Source of the DNA: Desulfotignum sp.
GTDB taxonomy: Bacteria > Desulfobacterota > Desulfobacteria > Desulfobacterales > Desulfobacteraceae
Direction of reading: 5' to 3'
Assembly (NCBI GenBank): GCA_011390335.1
Contig: JAABSO010000041.1
Location: forward strand, 327-35,182
Length of the DNA: 34,856 nucleotides
Shown here: positions 7,732 through 16,329 of the stretch, in pieces
Numbering within the stretch: the stretch's first letter is position 1
How the letters are laid out: each line of letters opens with the position of its first letter
Made by a program: the position numbers and the translations under genes
Notes under the pieces: model-generated
What the model saw: the letters and a program-made list of their open reading frames with translations, nothing else
Database searches by the model: none
What the model was told of the DNA's origin: nothing

Positions 7732-9237
7732 ATGGACAATAGCAAAAAAGCGTATAAAAAAAACAGGCTGATCATCGTATCCAACCGTCTGCCCATTGTC
7801 CTGTCCAAAGATGATAAAGACCAGTGGCAGGCAAAACAGGGAGCCGGCGGTCTGATAACAGCGCTGGCACCGGTGTTACGGAACCGCGGCGGGCTATGGA
7901 TCGGGTGGCCGGGCACCGTGCAGACACACAACAAAAAAGAGCTGGAAACCGTATTTGCCCGTGCGGCCGGGGATTTCGGCTATACCTTTGAACCGGTTTT
8001 CTTATCTGAAAGCCTGGTAAATGCGTATTATATCGGATTTTCAAATCAAGTATTGTGGCCTTTGTTTCATGATCTGCAAACCCGGTGTGATTTTTCTCCT
8101 GCCTATTGGAGCGCTTACCAGAAAGTCAATAAAATATTTGCCCGGTCCATTGCCCAAAATATAAAAACCCAGGATGATCACATCTGGGTGCATGATTACC
8201 ATTTAATGGGGGTGGGCCAGGCATTGCGGGAATTAAAAGAAACCGCAAAAATCGGATTTTTTCTTCACATCCCGTTTCCTCCGCTGGATCTTTTTCTCAA
8301 GCTTCCCTGGCGGTTTCAGATTCTTGAATCGCTTTTGTGTTATGACCTGATCGGTTTTCAGACCCAAAGGGACCGGCGCAATTTTGTTCAATGCGTACAC
8401 GCCATGCTCAAGCACATCAGAATAAAGGGAAGAGGACAGGTCCTTACCACCGAGGTCAACGGCCGCATGGTCCGGGTGGGCAATTTCCCCATCAGTATTG
8501 ATTACGCGGAATTTGCAAAACAAGCCGGCACCAGGGCGGTGGAAAAAAGAGTAGATGAAATCCGCACTGTATTTACGTCAGACCACCTGATTCTCGGTGT
8601 GGACCGCCTGGATTACAGCAAAGGTATCCCTGAAAGGCTGCTGGCTTTTCGCAATGCATTGCAGCGGTATCCGGAGCTGGAAAAAAAGATCAGCATGGTT
8701 CAGATTGTGGTCCCCAGCCGGCAGCGTATTCCTGAATATGAAAATCTCAAACATGAGATTGAGCAGTTGATCAGTGAAATTAACGGCACATTCACCCGGC
8801 CCGGATGGGTTCCCATCCACTATCTGTATCAAAGCGTTGACAGAACCGAACTGACCGCTTTATATCGGGCTGCGGATATTGCCCTGGTTACACCGCTCAA
8901 GGACGGCATGAATCTGGTGGCCAAAGAATATTGTGCCTCCAATATCCATTTAAACGGTGTGCTGATATTAAGTGAGTTTGCCGGTGCATCCAGCCAATTA
9001 TATAAACACGCACTTCTGGTCAATCCCCACGATATTGAAGGCATTGCCGATGCTATTAACCTGGCCTGCCACATGGACGTTGATGCACGCAAAAAACGGA
9101 TGCGGGCGCTGCGCAAAATTGTCAAAAAAACCGATATATACTGGTGGGTAGATACATTTTTAAAAGCTGTTTTCTCCCATGATCTGGATACCCTGGGTCC
9201 ATTGGAAGATTATGTTCCCTCCCGGAATATCTCATAA
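7732..9237 (+). CDS. otsA: Trehalose-6-phosphate synthase (GT20)
   Basis: A 501-residue GT20 glycosyltransferase, near the usual length of about 470-490. It transfers glucose from UDP-glucose to glucose-6-phosphate, the first step of trehalose synthesis. Visible signatures: RLIIVSNRLPI (12-22), QGAGGLITAL with GGLWIGWPGT, the catalytic-loop VHDYHLM, FFLHIPFPP, VDRLDYSKGIPERL (donor-phosphate Arg and Lys) and PLKDGMNLVAKEY (donor-binding Glu). The VSNRLP start and the other motifs fit OtsA better than the related glucosylglycerol-phosphate synthase GgpS, though that substrate cannot be excluded. No otsB phosphatase gene is in the window. Its position between a response regulator and a hybrid kinase, and next to the N-ATPase operon, suggests an osmotic-stress function. 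Confidence 0.93.
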   Translation: MDNSKKAYKKNRLIIVSNRLPIVLSKDDKDQWQAKQGAGGLITALAPVLRNRGGLWIGWPGTVQTHNKKELETVFARAAGDFGYTFEPVFLSESLVNAYYIGFSNQVLWPLFHDLQTRCDFSPAYWSAYQKVNKIFARSIAQNIKTQDDHIWVHDYHLMGVGQALRELKETAKIGFFLHIPFPPLDLFLKLPWRFQILESLLCYDLIGFQTQRDRRNFVQCVHAMLKHIRIKGRGQVLTTEVNGRMVRVGNFPISIDYAEFAKQAGTRAVEKRVDEIRTVFTSDHLILGVDRLDYSKGIPERLLAFRNALQRYPELEKKISMVQIVVPSRQRIPEYENLKHEIEQLISEINGTFTRPGWVPIHYLYQSVDRTELTALYRAADIALVTPLKDGMNLVAKEYCASNIHLNGVLILSEFAGASSQLYKHALLVNPHDIEGIADAINLACHMDVDARKKRMRALRKIVKKTDIYWWVDTFLKAVFSHDLDTLGPLEDYVPSRNIS

Positions 9238-9290
9238 ATTGATATGCCAGTGTGCAAATCAAATAAAACCATCACCGCACCGGGAATACG

Positions 9291-11393
9291 ATGAAGCCGG
9301 CAAAACCGACATACCGCGACCTGGAAAAACAGCTGGCCCAGGCCTGTAAAATTCTGACAGCCATTCAGCAGGACCAGGTTGATGTTATTGCGGGAGATGA
9401 CCGGCACATGCAGCTGTACAGCCTGAAAAAAACCATTGATATGCTTCGCCAGGACGAGCGCAATTTCCGCGCGCTGGCTGATGCAGACCTGATTGGCATC
9501 GCATTTGGTGACAGCAGCGGCAATGTGACCTATATCAATAATGAAATGCTGCGCATGACCGGATACAGCCGTGCGGATGCAATTGCAGGGCGCATCAACT
9601 GGGAGAATTGCCTGGCACCTGAAAACCGGCCTGAGACAGGAACATGGCTGGAACGTCTGGTGAACCAGAAGGTGGTATCAGTCCAGGAATGGGCGTTTTT
9701 GCGTCCCGACGGGAACCGGACCCCTGTTCTGGGGACCGCCTCCCGGATCACATCCCATGACGGAGCCTATGTGATAATCGCCCTGGATCGCACGCAGATA
9801 TGCCAGGCTGAAAGCCATAGGTGGAAAAGTGACCAGCGGTTGCGTATGGCTGCAGATTCCCTGAATATAGGTGTCTTTGAATGGAATCTTACCAAAGATA
9901 CGGCTTTCTGGGAAAATGACCAGATGTACCATATTTTCGGGCGTTCCCGCCAACTTGCGCCGTTACCTTATTCGGATTTTCTGGAACAGGCAGTGGACTT
10001 GCGGGACAAAAAAGCCTTTGCGCAAACATTTTCAAAGGCGCAGCATCCGGGGAATGTTTTTACTTTAACCTGCCGCATTCACCGGCCGGACAGCAGCACC
10101 TTGTCCTGGATAGAGATAAGCGGAAAATTTTACCAGAACGATTCTGATTTATCGCTGTGCATGATCGGCCTTGCAAAAGATATTTCAGAGCAGAAACAGC
10201 ATGAACAAACCATAAAAAAAATCAATGACCTGCTGGAGCAAAGAGTCCGGGATCGCACAGCCAAAATCCAGAGCCAGACGGAGCGGCTGCGGGTGCTGGC
10301 CACCAAACTCGGACAGGTTGAGCAAAAGGAACGTAACCGCCTGGCTGCTGTTCTCCATGACCATATTCAACCACTGGTGGTGGGAGCACGCATGCAGTTA
10401 TGGGAGCTTTACCGCAAAAACGATATTGGCGAAACCCATGAAAACGCCCATAAAATTGAAGGTGTTCTGGAAGAAACCCTGACGGAACTGCGGTCCCTTA
10501 CGCTGGATCTTTCTCCTTCGGCAATATTGAACGATGGCCTGGCCGGCGGCGTAAAATGGCTGGTCGCCTATATGCAAAAAAAGTTTGCTTTTACCCTGAA
10601 ACCCCGGGTGGAAGAACCCATTGATCCCATCTCGGAAAACATCTGTTTTCTGCTTTTCCAGTGTCTGAAAGAACTGCTTTTCAATGTGGTAAAACATTCA
10701 GGAGAAGACCAGGCAACGGTTTCCATCGAGCGGACACAAGATCAGAAAATCAAAATAATTGTCTGCGACAGCGGCAATGGATTTGATCCGGATACGTTTG
10801 CACAAATACAAAATGATACGGCTTCACTGGGGCTGTTCAGTATCGAGGAACGGTTAAAAGATATTGGCGGCCGGATGGTGATTGCATCAGCACCCGGTCA
10901 GGGAACCACCGTTACCCTGACAGCACCGGCCGGTGAAACCGATGAAAAAATCACACCACCGGAGCACAGACACAAAAGACGAAAGAATGACAAGCCTGCC
11001 ATCAGGGTCCGCAATACTGAAGACAGCATCGGCATTCTCATTGTAGACGACCATAAACTGCTGCGCGAAGGGCTTGTGGGCCTGCTGCAGATGGAACCGG
11101 ATTTTGAGGTCGTAGGTGAGGCCGCAGATGCAGACACGGCAATCGCGCTGGCTGAAAAACTGGAACCTGACGTGGTTATCATGGATGTGAATCTGGGAGA
11201 AAAAACCGGCATGGACGCCACCCGGCAGATTCTCTCCAAAAATCCGCACATCAAGGTGATCGCGCTTTCCATGCACAGTGAAAAAAGGGTCATCAATGCC
11301 ATGTATCACGCCGGTGCATCTGTCTTTCTCAACAAGACGGTGCCCTCGGACACACTCATAGCCGAAGTGCGTGGGTGCATATCTGATAGCTGA
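9291..11393 (+). CDS. PAS/PAS hybrid histidine kinase (HisKA_3) with C-terminal receiver
   Basis: A 700-residue cytoplasmic kinase without membrane segments. In order: an N-terminal helix (KILTAIQQDQVDVI), PAS 1 (about 57-170; IAFGDSSGNVTYINNEMLRMTGY), PAS 2 (about 180-300; IGVFEWNL, WENDQMYHIFG), a coiled coil (300-345), a HisKA_3 segment with acceptor His356 (AVLHDHIQPLVVGA), a HATPase_c domain (NVVKHSG, CDSGNGFD, SLGLFSIEERL) and a receiver domain (about 578-697) with phosphoacceptor Asp632 in IIMDVNLGEKTG. The receiver closely resembles that of the separate NarL-type regulator at 6875 but has no output domain, so it may tune or compete for phosphotransfer. The two probably form one signalling circuit around otsA; this is inferred from position. 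Confidence 0.93.
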   Translation: MKPAKPTYRDLEKQLAQACKILTAIQQDQVDVIAGDDRHMQLYSLKKTIDMLRQDERNFRALADADLIGIAFGDSSGNVTYINNEMLRMTGYSRADAIAGRINWENCLAPENRPETGTWLERLVNQKVVSVQEWAFLRPDGNRTPVLGTASRITSHDGAYVIIALDRTQICQAESHRWKSDQRLRMAADSLNIGVFEWNLTKDTAFWENDQMYHIFGRSRQLAPLPYSDFLEQAVDLRDKKAFAQTFSKAQHPGNVFTLTCRIHRPDSSTLSWIEISGKFYQNDSDLSLCMIGLAKDISEQKQHEQTIKKINDLLEQRVRDRTAKIQSQTERLRVLATKLGQVEQKERNRLAAVLHDHIQPLVVGARMQLWELYRKNDIGETHENAHKIEGVLEETLTELRSLTLDLSPSAILNDGLAGGVKWLVAYMQKKFAFTLKPRVEEPIDPISENICFLLFQCLKELLFNVVKHSGEDQATVSIERTQDQKIKIIVCDSGNGFDPDTFAQIQNDTASLGLFSIEERLKDIGGRMVIASAPGQGTTVTLTAPAGETDEKITPPEHRHKRRKNDKPAIRVRNTEDSIGILIVDDHKLLREGLVGLLQMEPDFEVVGEAADADTAIALAEKLEPDVVIMDVNLGEKTGMDATRQILSKNPHIKVIALSMHSEKRVINAMYHAGASVFLNKTVPSDTLIAEVRGCISDS

Positions 11394-11397
11394 TACT

Positions 11398-11508
11398 GTT
11401 TTTGCTGAGTGGTTTTCCCTGTCTGACGGAATCTATTTTTGCTGTTTGGATTTCACTGCCTGACGGAACTTGTTTTTGATGTATGGTTTTTACTGGTGGT
11501 GATGTTTG
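11398..11508. repeat. 37-bp imperfect tandem repeat, nearly three copies
   Basis: Units begin at 11398, 11435 and 11472. Each opens with a TTTTTG-TG block; the first two share a CTGACGGAA block (11423-11431 and 11460-11468) at an exact 37-base period, and the third unit is degenerate after about 25 bases. The repeat fills the space between the convergent ends of the hybrid kinase and the N-ATPase operon. No unique spacers separate the copies, so it is a simple tandem repeat. It contains T-rich tracts but no strong stem, so a terminator role is not clear. Confidence 0.7.
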
Positions 11509-11528
11509 ATCCTGCCCTGCCCTGAGTC

Positions 11529-12419
11529 CTACCTGCCGTTTTGATCCAGGGCTTCAAATCCTGAAACAATATCCAGCAGTTCTTCTGTGATGGACATCTG
11601 GCGCAGCTGGTTGTACTGGTTTTCAAGGTCCTCCATCAATTCTTCAATATTTTTCTGGGCCCCCTGCATGGCTGCCAGGCGTGCGGCATTTTCACTGGCC
11701 AGAGATTCCACAAAGGCCCTGAATATCGTAATAAAAAGGTATTCACGGATCAGACTGGACAACAGCCGGCCGGGATCCATGGTGAACATGGGCAGGCTTG
11801 TTGAATCCCAGGTGCGATAGCGGTGCTGGGCAAGCCATTGGTCGTCGATGGGCAGCAGGTGAACCGTATGGGGGGTGTAACCGGCAGCGGATTTGGGCCG
11901 GGCATAGAACAGCAGAACGTGATCCACATCTGTTTTGGCCTGCCAGGTGTCAATGGCCATCAAAATTTCTCCCACATGGGGGGTGATGGTATGCACAGAA
12001 CCCGGCAGTTCCCTTATTTCATCGCAATCGATGCCGGCATCATCCAGCAGCCCCGCTGCTCTCATTCCCGCACATATCACCGGCAGACGTCCTGCATCCT
12101 TGTCGGGTTGTACCAGTTGGTCCAGGGCATGGGATGTCACCTGTTCATTGAGGGACCCGCACATGCCCTGGTCTGATCCGAATATGACTGCACCGGGTTT
12201 TTTTCTGGCGGAACGCCGGGTATGCAGCCGGGTATCCGGATCATGGCGCAGCACAATGCCCAGTGCCATTTCAAGGGTATGGGCATAGTCCACAAGCGAC
12301 TGAGATGCTTCTTCATACTGACGGATATTCACCGCTGCCAGCGACTTCATGGTCCGCACCACGGAGTGCAGATCACCGGTACTGTCTATCCGGCGTTTAA
12401 GCTGTGACAGGGTCTGCAT
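11529..12419 (-). CDS. atpG: N-ATPase gamma subunit
   Basis: A 296-residue gamma subunit, last gene of the N-ATPase operon. The N-terminal helix (LKRRIDSTGDLHSVVRTMKSLAAVNIRQYE) and C-terminal helix (ENAARLAAMQGAQKNIEELMEDLENQYNQLRQMSITEELLDIVSG) form the central rotor coiled coil, and the Rossmann-like middle begins AVIFGSDQGMCGSLNEQV. The familiar ITKAM motif of ordinary F-type gamma is changed to VVRTMKSLAA, as expected for the divergent N-type. The start overlaps the end of atpA by 23 bases. Confidence 0.92.
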   Translation of the reverse strand: MQTLSQLKRRIDSTGDLHSVVRTMKSLAAVNIRQYEEASQSLVDYAHTLEMALGIVLRHDPDTRLHTRRSARKKPGAVIFGSDQGMCGSLNEQVTSHALDQLVQPDKDAGRLPVICAGMRAAGLLDDAGIDCDEIRELPGSVHTITPHVGEILMAIDTWQAKTDVDHVLLFYARPKSAAGYTPHTVHLLPIDDQWLAQHRYRTWDSTSLPMFTMDPGRLLSSLIREYLFITIFRAFVESLASENAARLAAMQGAQKNIEELMEDLENQYNQLRQMSITEELLDIVSGFEALDQNGR

Positions 12420-13956
12420 CAGCGGATTCTCCGGTGATTGATTTTACGGCGTTTTGTGCGGCTTCAACAAGGCTGTCAATGGCTTTTTCATCAATTTTTT
12501 CCCCTGCGGCAATCTTGTCCATCACCTCTTTGTGGTCGGTATTGGCTGCTTTGCGTATGTTTTTCTGGACTTGGGAAATATCAGCCAGTGCAATATCATC
12601 CAATACCCCGTGGGTCAGGGCAATCAACACGGCAATCTGATCCGCTGACGGCAGAGGGGAATACCGGTATTGCTTTAAAATTTCGCGTATCCTTCGCCCC
12701 CGGGACAGTTTTTTCTGGGTATCTTCATCCAGACGAGCTCCAAACCGGGAAAATGATTCCAGTTCTTCAAACTGGGAATAGGTCAGACGGAGGTCTCCGG
12801 CAACGGTTCGGTAAGCCGGCAGCTGGGCTTTGCCCCCCACACGGGATACGGATTTTCCCACATCCACGGCCGGCAGAATGCCTTCTCTGAAAAACAATGG
12901 TGACAGATAAATCTGCCCGTCAGTTATGGAAATCAGGTTGGTGGGAATGTATGCGGAAATATTTTGTGCTTCGGTTTCAATGATGGGCAGGGCGGTCAAA
13001 GAGCCCCCTCCCTTGTCTGCAATCAGATGCGTGGACCGTTCCAGCAGGCGGGCATGGATATAAAAGATATCACCGGGATAGGCTTCCCTGCCCGGTGGCC
13101 TGCGCAGCAGCAAGGATAACTCGCGATAGGCCCGGGCATGGCGAGTCAAATCATCATATACAATGAGGACATCTTTTCCCTGGTGCATGAAATGCTCTGC
13201 CATGGCCGTGGCAGTATAAGGGGCCATAAACTGCAGGCCCGGCGGATCTTCTTCCGTAGAAACCACGGCAAAAGAATAGGACATGGCATCATTTTCCGTA
13301 AGTTCGGCAATGACCTTGGCAAGGGCTGATCCCCTTTTTCCGATACCGCAGTAGATGCAGATCACATCCTTTCCCTTCTGGTTGGCAATGGTGTCCAGGG
13401 CAATGGCGGTTTTTCCGGTCTGCCGGTCCCCCAGGATCAGCTCGCGCTGCCCTCTGCCGATGGGAATCAATGTATCTATGACAGTGATGCCTGTCTGTAA
13501 AGGGGTGGTTACCGGCGCACGGTCCATAATTTGGGGGGCCGGCTGTTCCACCGGCCGAAGGGATGTCTGAGAAAGGGATGCTTTGCCGTCAAGGGGTTTT
13601 CCCCGGGCATCAACCACCCGGCCGATGAGTGCGTCACCCGTGGGAACCGACATGACCTTTTCGGTGCGGTTAACCTCTCCGCCGGCACGCAGGGTATCGG
13701 TTTCATCCAGCATGATTACCCCGATGACGTCCATGTCCAGATCAAATGCCATGCCATATGCATTCGGGGTGCACAGCAGCAATTCCTCAGACTGGACCCC
13801 TTTGAGACCCGCAACCGTTATAATACCCGAACTGATGGATTCAATGCGGCCAAAATCCCGCACCTGCAGTGCAGGATCCTGGCTATCCAGTCTGTTGGCC
13901 ATGGTTGATATAAAATCATCCATGACATGCTGTAATTCATTGTTTTTGCGGTTCAT
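12397..13956 (-). CDS. atpA: N-ATPase alpha subunit
   Basis: A 519-residue alpha subunit with the Walker A motif GDRQTGKT (176-183), the [32 protein letters not shown] segment and the SRVGGKAQ segment. It forms the non-catalytic nucleotide sites of the F1-like headpiece. I chose the ATG at 13956 over the in-frame TTG at 13971 because ATG is stronger, although the AAGGA stretch is unusually close; both starts lie inside the end of atpF, so translation is probably coupled. Confidence 0.95.
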   Translation of the reverse strand: [519 protein letters not shown]

Positions 13957-14698
13957 GATCCTTGCTTTCAATGGCCTGGTTTATTTGTTTTTCCAACGCA
14001 CTGACATAGTCGTGGGCATGCCAGGTCATTTTTTTGCCGCCTGCAGTAAACGTAATCCCGAAAACCAATTCCGGTCTGACATCAAATGCAATATTCTCCA
14101 AATCCGCAATCTTTTGTGATACGGCTTTTTGGATTGATTTCTGCTGGCTTTCGGACAGTTCAAATCCGGTGCTCACCCGGGGTTGTGTTTCAATCTTTCG
14201 GGGCAGATCGTCTTTGTCCAGCTCTTCAAACCGGGACAGAAATTTTTTCACCGCCTGGTCCTGGGCCCGGGTATCTGCCAGATGGGACAGGGTTTTTTCA
14301 ACCGTATCAAAAATAAGGCGGGCAGCTTGTTTTTTAAACCGGTCAAAAAAAGAGGCTTTTTCCTGTTCCAATGCATTCTGCCACTTTTTTTTCAACCCAT
14401 CCGCTTCATCACGGGCCTCTTTGATCAAAGATTCACGCCGCTCTTTTGCTTCTTTGTCTGCCTCTTTCAACCTGGCATCCCACTCATCCTGCAGCGATTG
14501 TGTCTTTTTTTCAAAGCTCTCCCGGGATTCTTTCGCTTTGGCCTCTTGTTCTTTGGCCTTGTCAAAACGCTCTTTGATATTGTTTTCCCGCTGGTCCATG
14601 GCCTGTTTGATCCGGTCAAACAAAAATATCTTCAACAGCACCAGCAGGATCAAAAAATTAATTACCTGTGCCCCCACTGTAAACCAGTCAATCAACAT
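13937..14698 (-). CDS. atpF: N-ATPase b subunit with delta-like C-terminal extension
   Basis: A 253-residue peripheral-stalk protein, much longer than the usual 156-residue b subunit. One N-terminal membrane helix (about 5-25, FTVGAQVINFLILLVLLKIFLF) is followed by a long charged coiled coil (30-130). The last 75 residues (from about STGFELSESQQKSIQKAVSQKI to SALEKQINQAIES) resemble the C-terminal part of the delta/OSCP subunit. The operon has no separate atpH (delta), and N-type ATPases are known to lack one, so this extension probably replaces it; the replacement is an inference. A GAGAGGGA ribosome site precedes the ATG. Confidence 0.9.
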   Translation of the reverse strand: MLIDWFTVGAQVINFLILLVLLKIFLFDRIKQAMDQRENNIKERFDKAKEQEAKAKESRESFEKKTQSLQDEWDARLKEADKEAKERRESLIKEARDEADGLKKKWQNALEQEKASFFDRFKKQAARLIFDTVEKTLSHLADTRAQDQAVKKFLSRFEELDKDDLPRKIETQPRVSTGFELSESQQKSIQKAVSQKIADLENIAFDVRPELVFGITFTAGGKKMTWHAHDYVSALEKQINQAIESKDHEPQKQ

Positions 14699-14708
14699 GA
14701 TATCCCTC

Positions 14709-14984
14709 TCAATTGGCTGCTGAAATCACATAATCCCAGAACGGGTTGGCAAACAAAAGGATCATGGAAACCACAAAACAGTATATGGCGGTTGATTCGA
14801 TCATTGCCAGTCCCACAAAAAGGGTGCGTGTGATGGTATTTTTTTCATCCGGCTGCTGGGCGATGGAACTCAAGGCGCTTGCCACAGCACGGCCTTCACC
14901 GATGGCCGGCCCGATGGCACCCACCGCAATGGTGAGACCGGCTGTGATAACAGATGCCATACCGATAAAACTGATACTGCTCAT
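14709..14984 (-). CDS. atpE: N-ATPase c subunit with Na+-binding residues
   Basis: A 91-residue hairpin of two membrane helices that oligomerises into the rotor ring. Aligned with the Na+-binding c subunit of Ilyobacter, the ligand positions are filled by Glu30 (GPAIGEG, where Ilyobacter has Gln), Glu63, Ser64, Thr65 and Tyr68 (MIESTAIY). This is the set expected for Na+ coordination, with the extra helix-1 Glu typical of N-ATPases. The polar loop has SIAQQPDEKN. The start is set by AAAGGAG upstream of the ATG at 14984; longer in-frame starts give an implausible Arg/Pro-rich leader. Confidence 0.95.
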   Translation of the reverse strand: MSSISFIGMASVITAGLTIAVGAIGPAIGEGRAVASALSSIAQQPDEKNTITRTLFVGLAMIESTAIYCFVVSMILLFANPFWDYVISAAN

Positions 14985-14997
14985 ATCATAGTCTCCT

Positions 14998-15726
14998 TTA
15001 CTGGTTGTTGTCTTTCTTTGTATCTGTTTTTGTATCTGAATGTTCCTGGACCTGGGTGGCGGATGCAATATACACCATGGCCAGAACAGCAAAAATATAG
15101 GCCTGAATCAGCCCGGTCAAAAGTCCCAGCAGCTGCAGGATCACCGGAAAAACAAAGGGGATGATGGCCAGCAGGATGGCCACAATCTTTGAACCGCTCA
15201 TGATATTTCCAAAAAGCCTTACCGCCAGGGCCAGGGTCCGGGACAATTCTCCCATGATATTGAAGGGCAGCATAAATACTGTGGGCTGAATATATTGTTT
15301 AAGATAACTGCCCAGCCCCTTTTTAGCAATGCCGAACAGCGGCACGGAAATAAACACACAGATTGCCAGGGCTGCTGTGGTGGAAAGCGATGCTGTGGGC
15401 GATTCATATCCCGGCACCACGGTGAGCAGGTTGCACGCGGCAATAAAAACAAACAGCGTGCCGATAAAAGGCGTATATCTTTTTGCTTTCTGCCGGCTGA
15501 TTTCACTGATCTGGTCCTGGATACCGGAAACCAGAATTTCCAGTATGTTCTGCCAGGAACTGATTTTTTGCTCTGTGGACAGCCGTCTTGTGACAAGCCA
15601 TGATCCGATTACCAGCAAAGCCATTACGACCCAGGTAAATACAATGGTCAGGTTGAGTGTGATAAAATGGTATTGAAAAAACACCACCTGATCCGGGCTG
15701 ATCTGCTTGATATCCATAAAATTCAT
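14998..15726 (-). CDS. atpB: N-ATPase a subunit
   Basis: A 242-residue polytopic membrane subunit forming the ion half-channels. The essential helix carries SRTLALAVRLFGNIMSG, with Arg170 in the position of the indispensable stator Arg (E. coli Arg210). The C-terminus is a charged, Thr/Asp/Lys-rich tail. The ATG overlaps the atpR stop codon (ATGA) and has AAGGATC upstream. Confidence 0.95.
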   Translation of the reverse strand: MNFMDIKQISPDQVVFFQYHFITLNLTIVFTWVVMALLVIGSWLVTRRLSTEQKISSWQNILEILVSGIQDQISEISRQKAKRYTPFIGTLFVFIAACNLLTVVPGYESPTASLSTTAALAICVFISVPLFGIAKKGLGSYLKQYIQPTVFMLPFNIMGELSRTLALAVRLFGNIMSGSKIVAILLAIIPFVFPVILQLLGLLTGLIQAYIFAVLAMVYIASATQVQEHSDTKTDTKKDNNQ

Positions 15727-16034
15727 ACAGGTGATCCTTTTGCCCGAAACACAGCAGAAGGCTGCATTTTACCAATAAAAATTTTGCGCATGATCAATAT
15801 CCCGCCAAGACAGCCAATCATGCCAAGCCATTCACCATTTCCCGCAAAATAAACCCCTGCCAGGGTAACAACAGATCTGAAAATAAAACTTGCGACAAAA
15901 ACAAGGCCGAAAAGTCTTGCGCTGGCAAACCGCTGCAGGGTAAACCACAGACCGCCAAAGTGAAAATATCCGATCCCCAGGCCGACCACCAGACAAAATA
16001 CAATTTTTTGCAGATCATACCATGTCATTTGCAT
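15723..16034 (-). CDS. atpR: N-ATPase-specific membrane protein AtpR
   Basis: A 103-residue protein with about three membrane helices (10-28, 42-60, 67-85). It is found only in N-type ATPase operons, always near atpQ and atpB, and is thought to help assembly or stability of the membrane sector. An Arg in a membrane segment (SFIFRSVVTL) is notable. It begins one base after the atpQ stop and overlaps atpB. Identification rests on size, topology and operon position more than on sequence motifs. Confidence 0.85.
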   Translation of the reverse strand: MQMTWYDLQKIVFCLVVGLGIGYFHFGGLWFTLQRFASARLFGLVFVASFIFRSVVTLAGVYFAGNGEWLGMIGCLGGILIMRKIFIGKMQPSAVFRAKGSPV

Positions 16035-16035
16035 C

Positions 16036-16329
16036 TTATTCCTTTTTTCTGCTTTCTCTTTTGATCCAGTACCAGGCGTTCCAGCACCCGATTGCCACGC
16101 CGGTCAACAGCAGTGTCAATGTCCAGGACGGTCTGCCCGGCCAGGTTTTGTCCAGCCACAGTCCCACAAATGTGCCGATCAGGGTGGGAATAGCCACAGA
16201 CCAGCCCACCAGCCCGAACATGCCCAGACCGAACCAGACGGGGTGATCCGCATTGCGGGCAGCCAGTTTGCGTTCCTGCTTTGTTTCAATGGTTTTTGAA
16301 AATTTTTTGTCTTCCGAAGTATCAGGCAT
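16036..16329 (-). CDS. atpQ: N-ATPase AtpQ (AtpI-like) subunit
   Basis: A 97-residue protein with a charged N-terminal 30 residues and two membrane helices (about 33-56 and 68-88). The glycine-rich first helix (GLGMFGLVGWSVAIPTLIGTFVGLWLDK) matches the AtpI/F0F1-ATPase-subunit family, whose members assist c-ring assembly and possibly Mg2+ handling. It overlaps the end of atpC by eight bases. Confidence 0.88.
   Translation of the reverse strand: MPDTSEDKKFSKTIETKQERKLAARNADHPVWFGLGMFGLVGWSVAIPTLIGTFVGLWLDKTWPGRPSWTLTLLLTGVAIGCWNAWYWIKRESRKKE

Noticed and set aside
11398..11508. CRISPR array
   Set aside because: The 37-bp copies abut directly without unique spacers and no cas genes are present.
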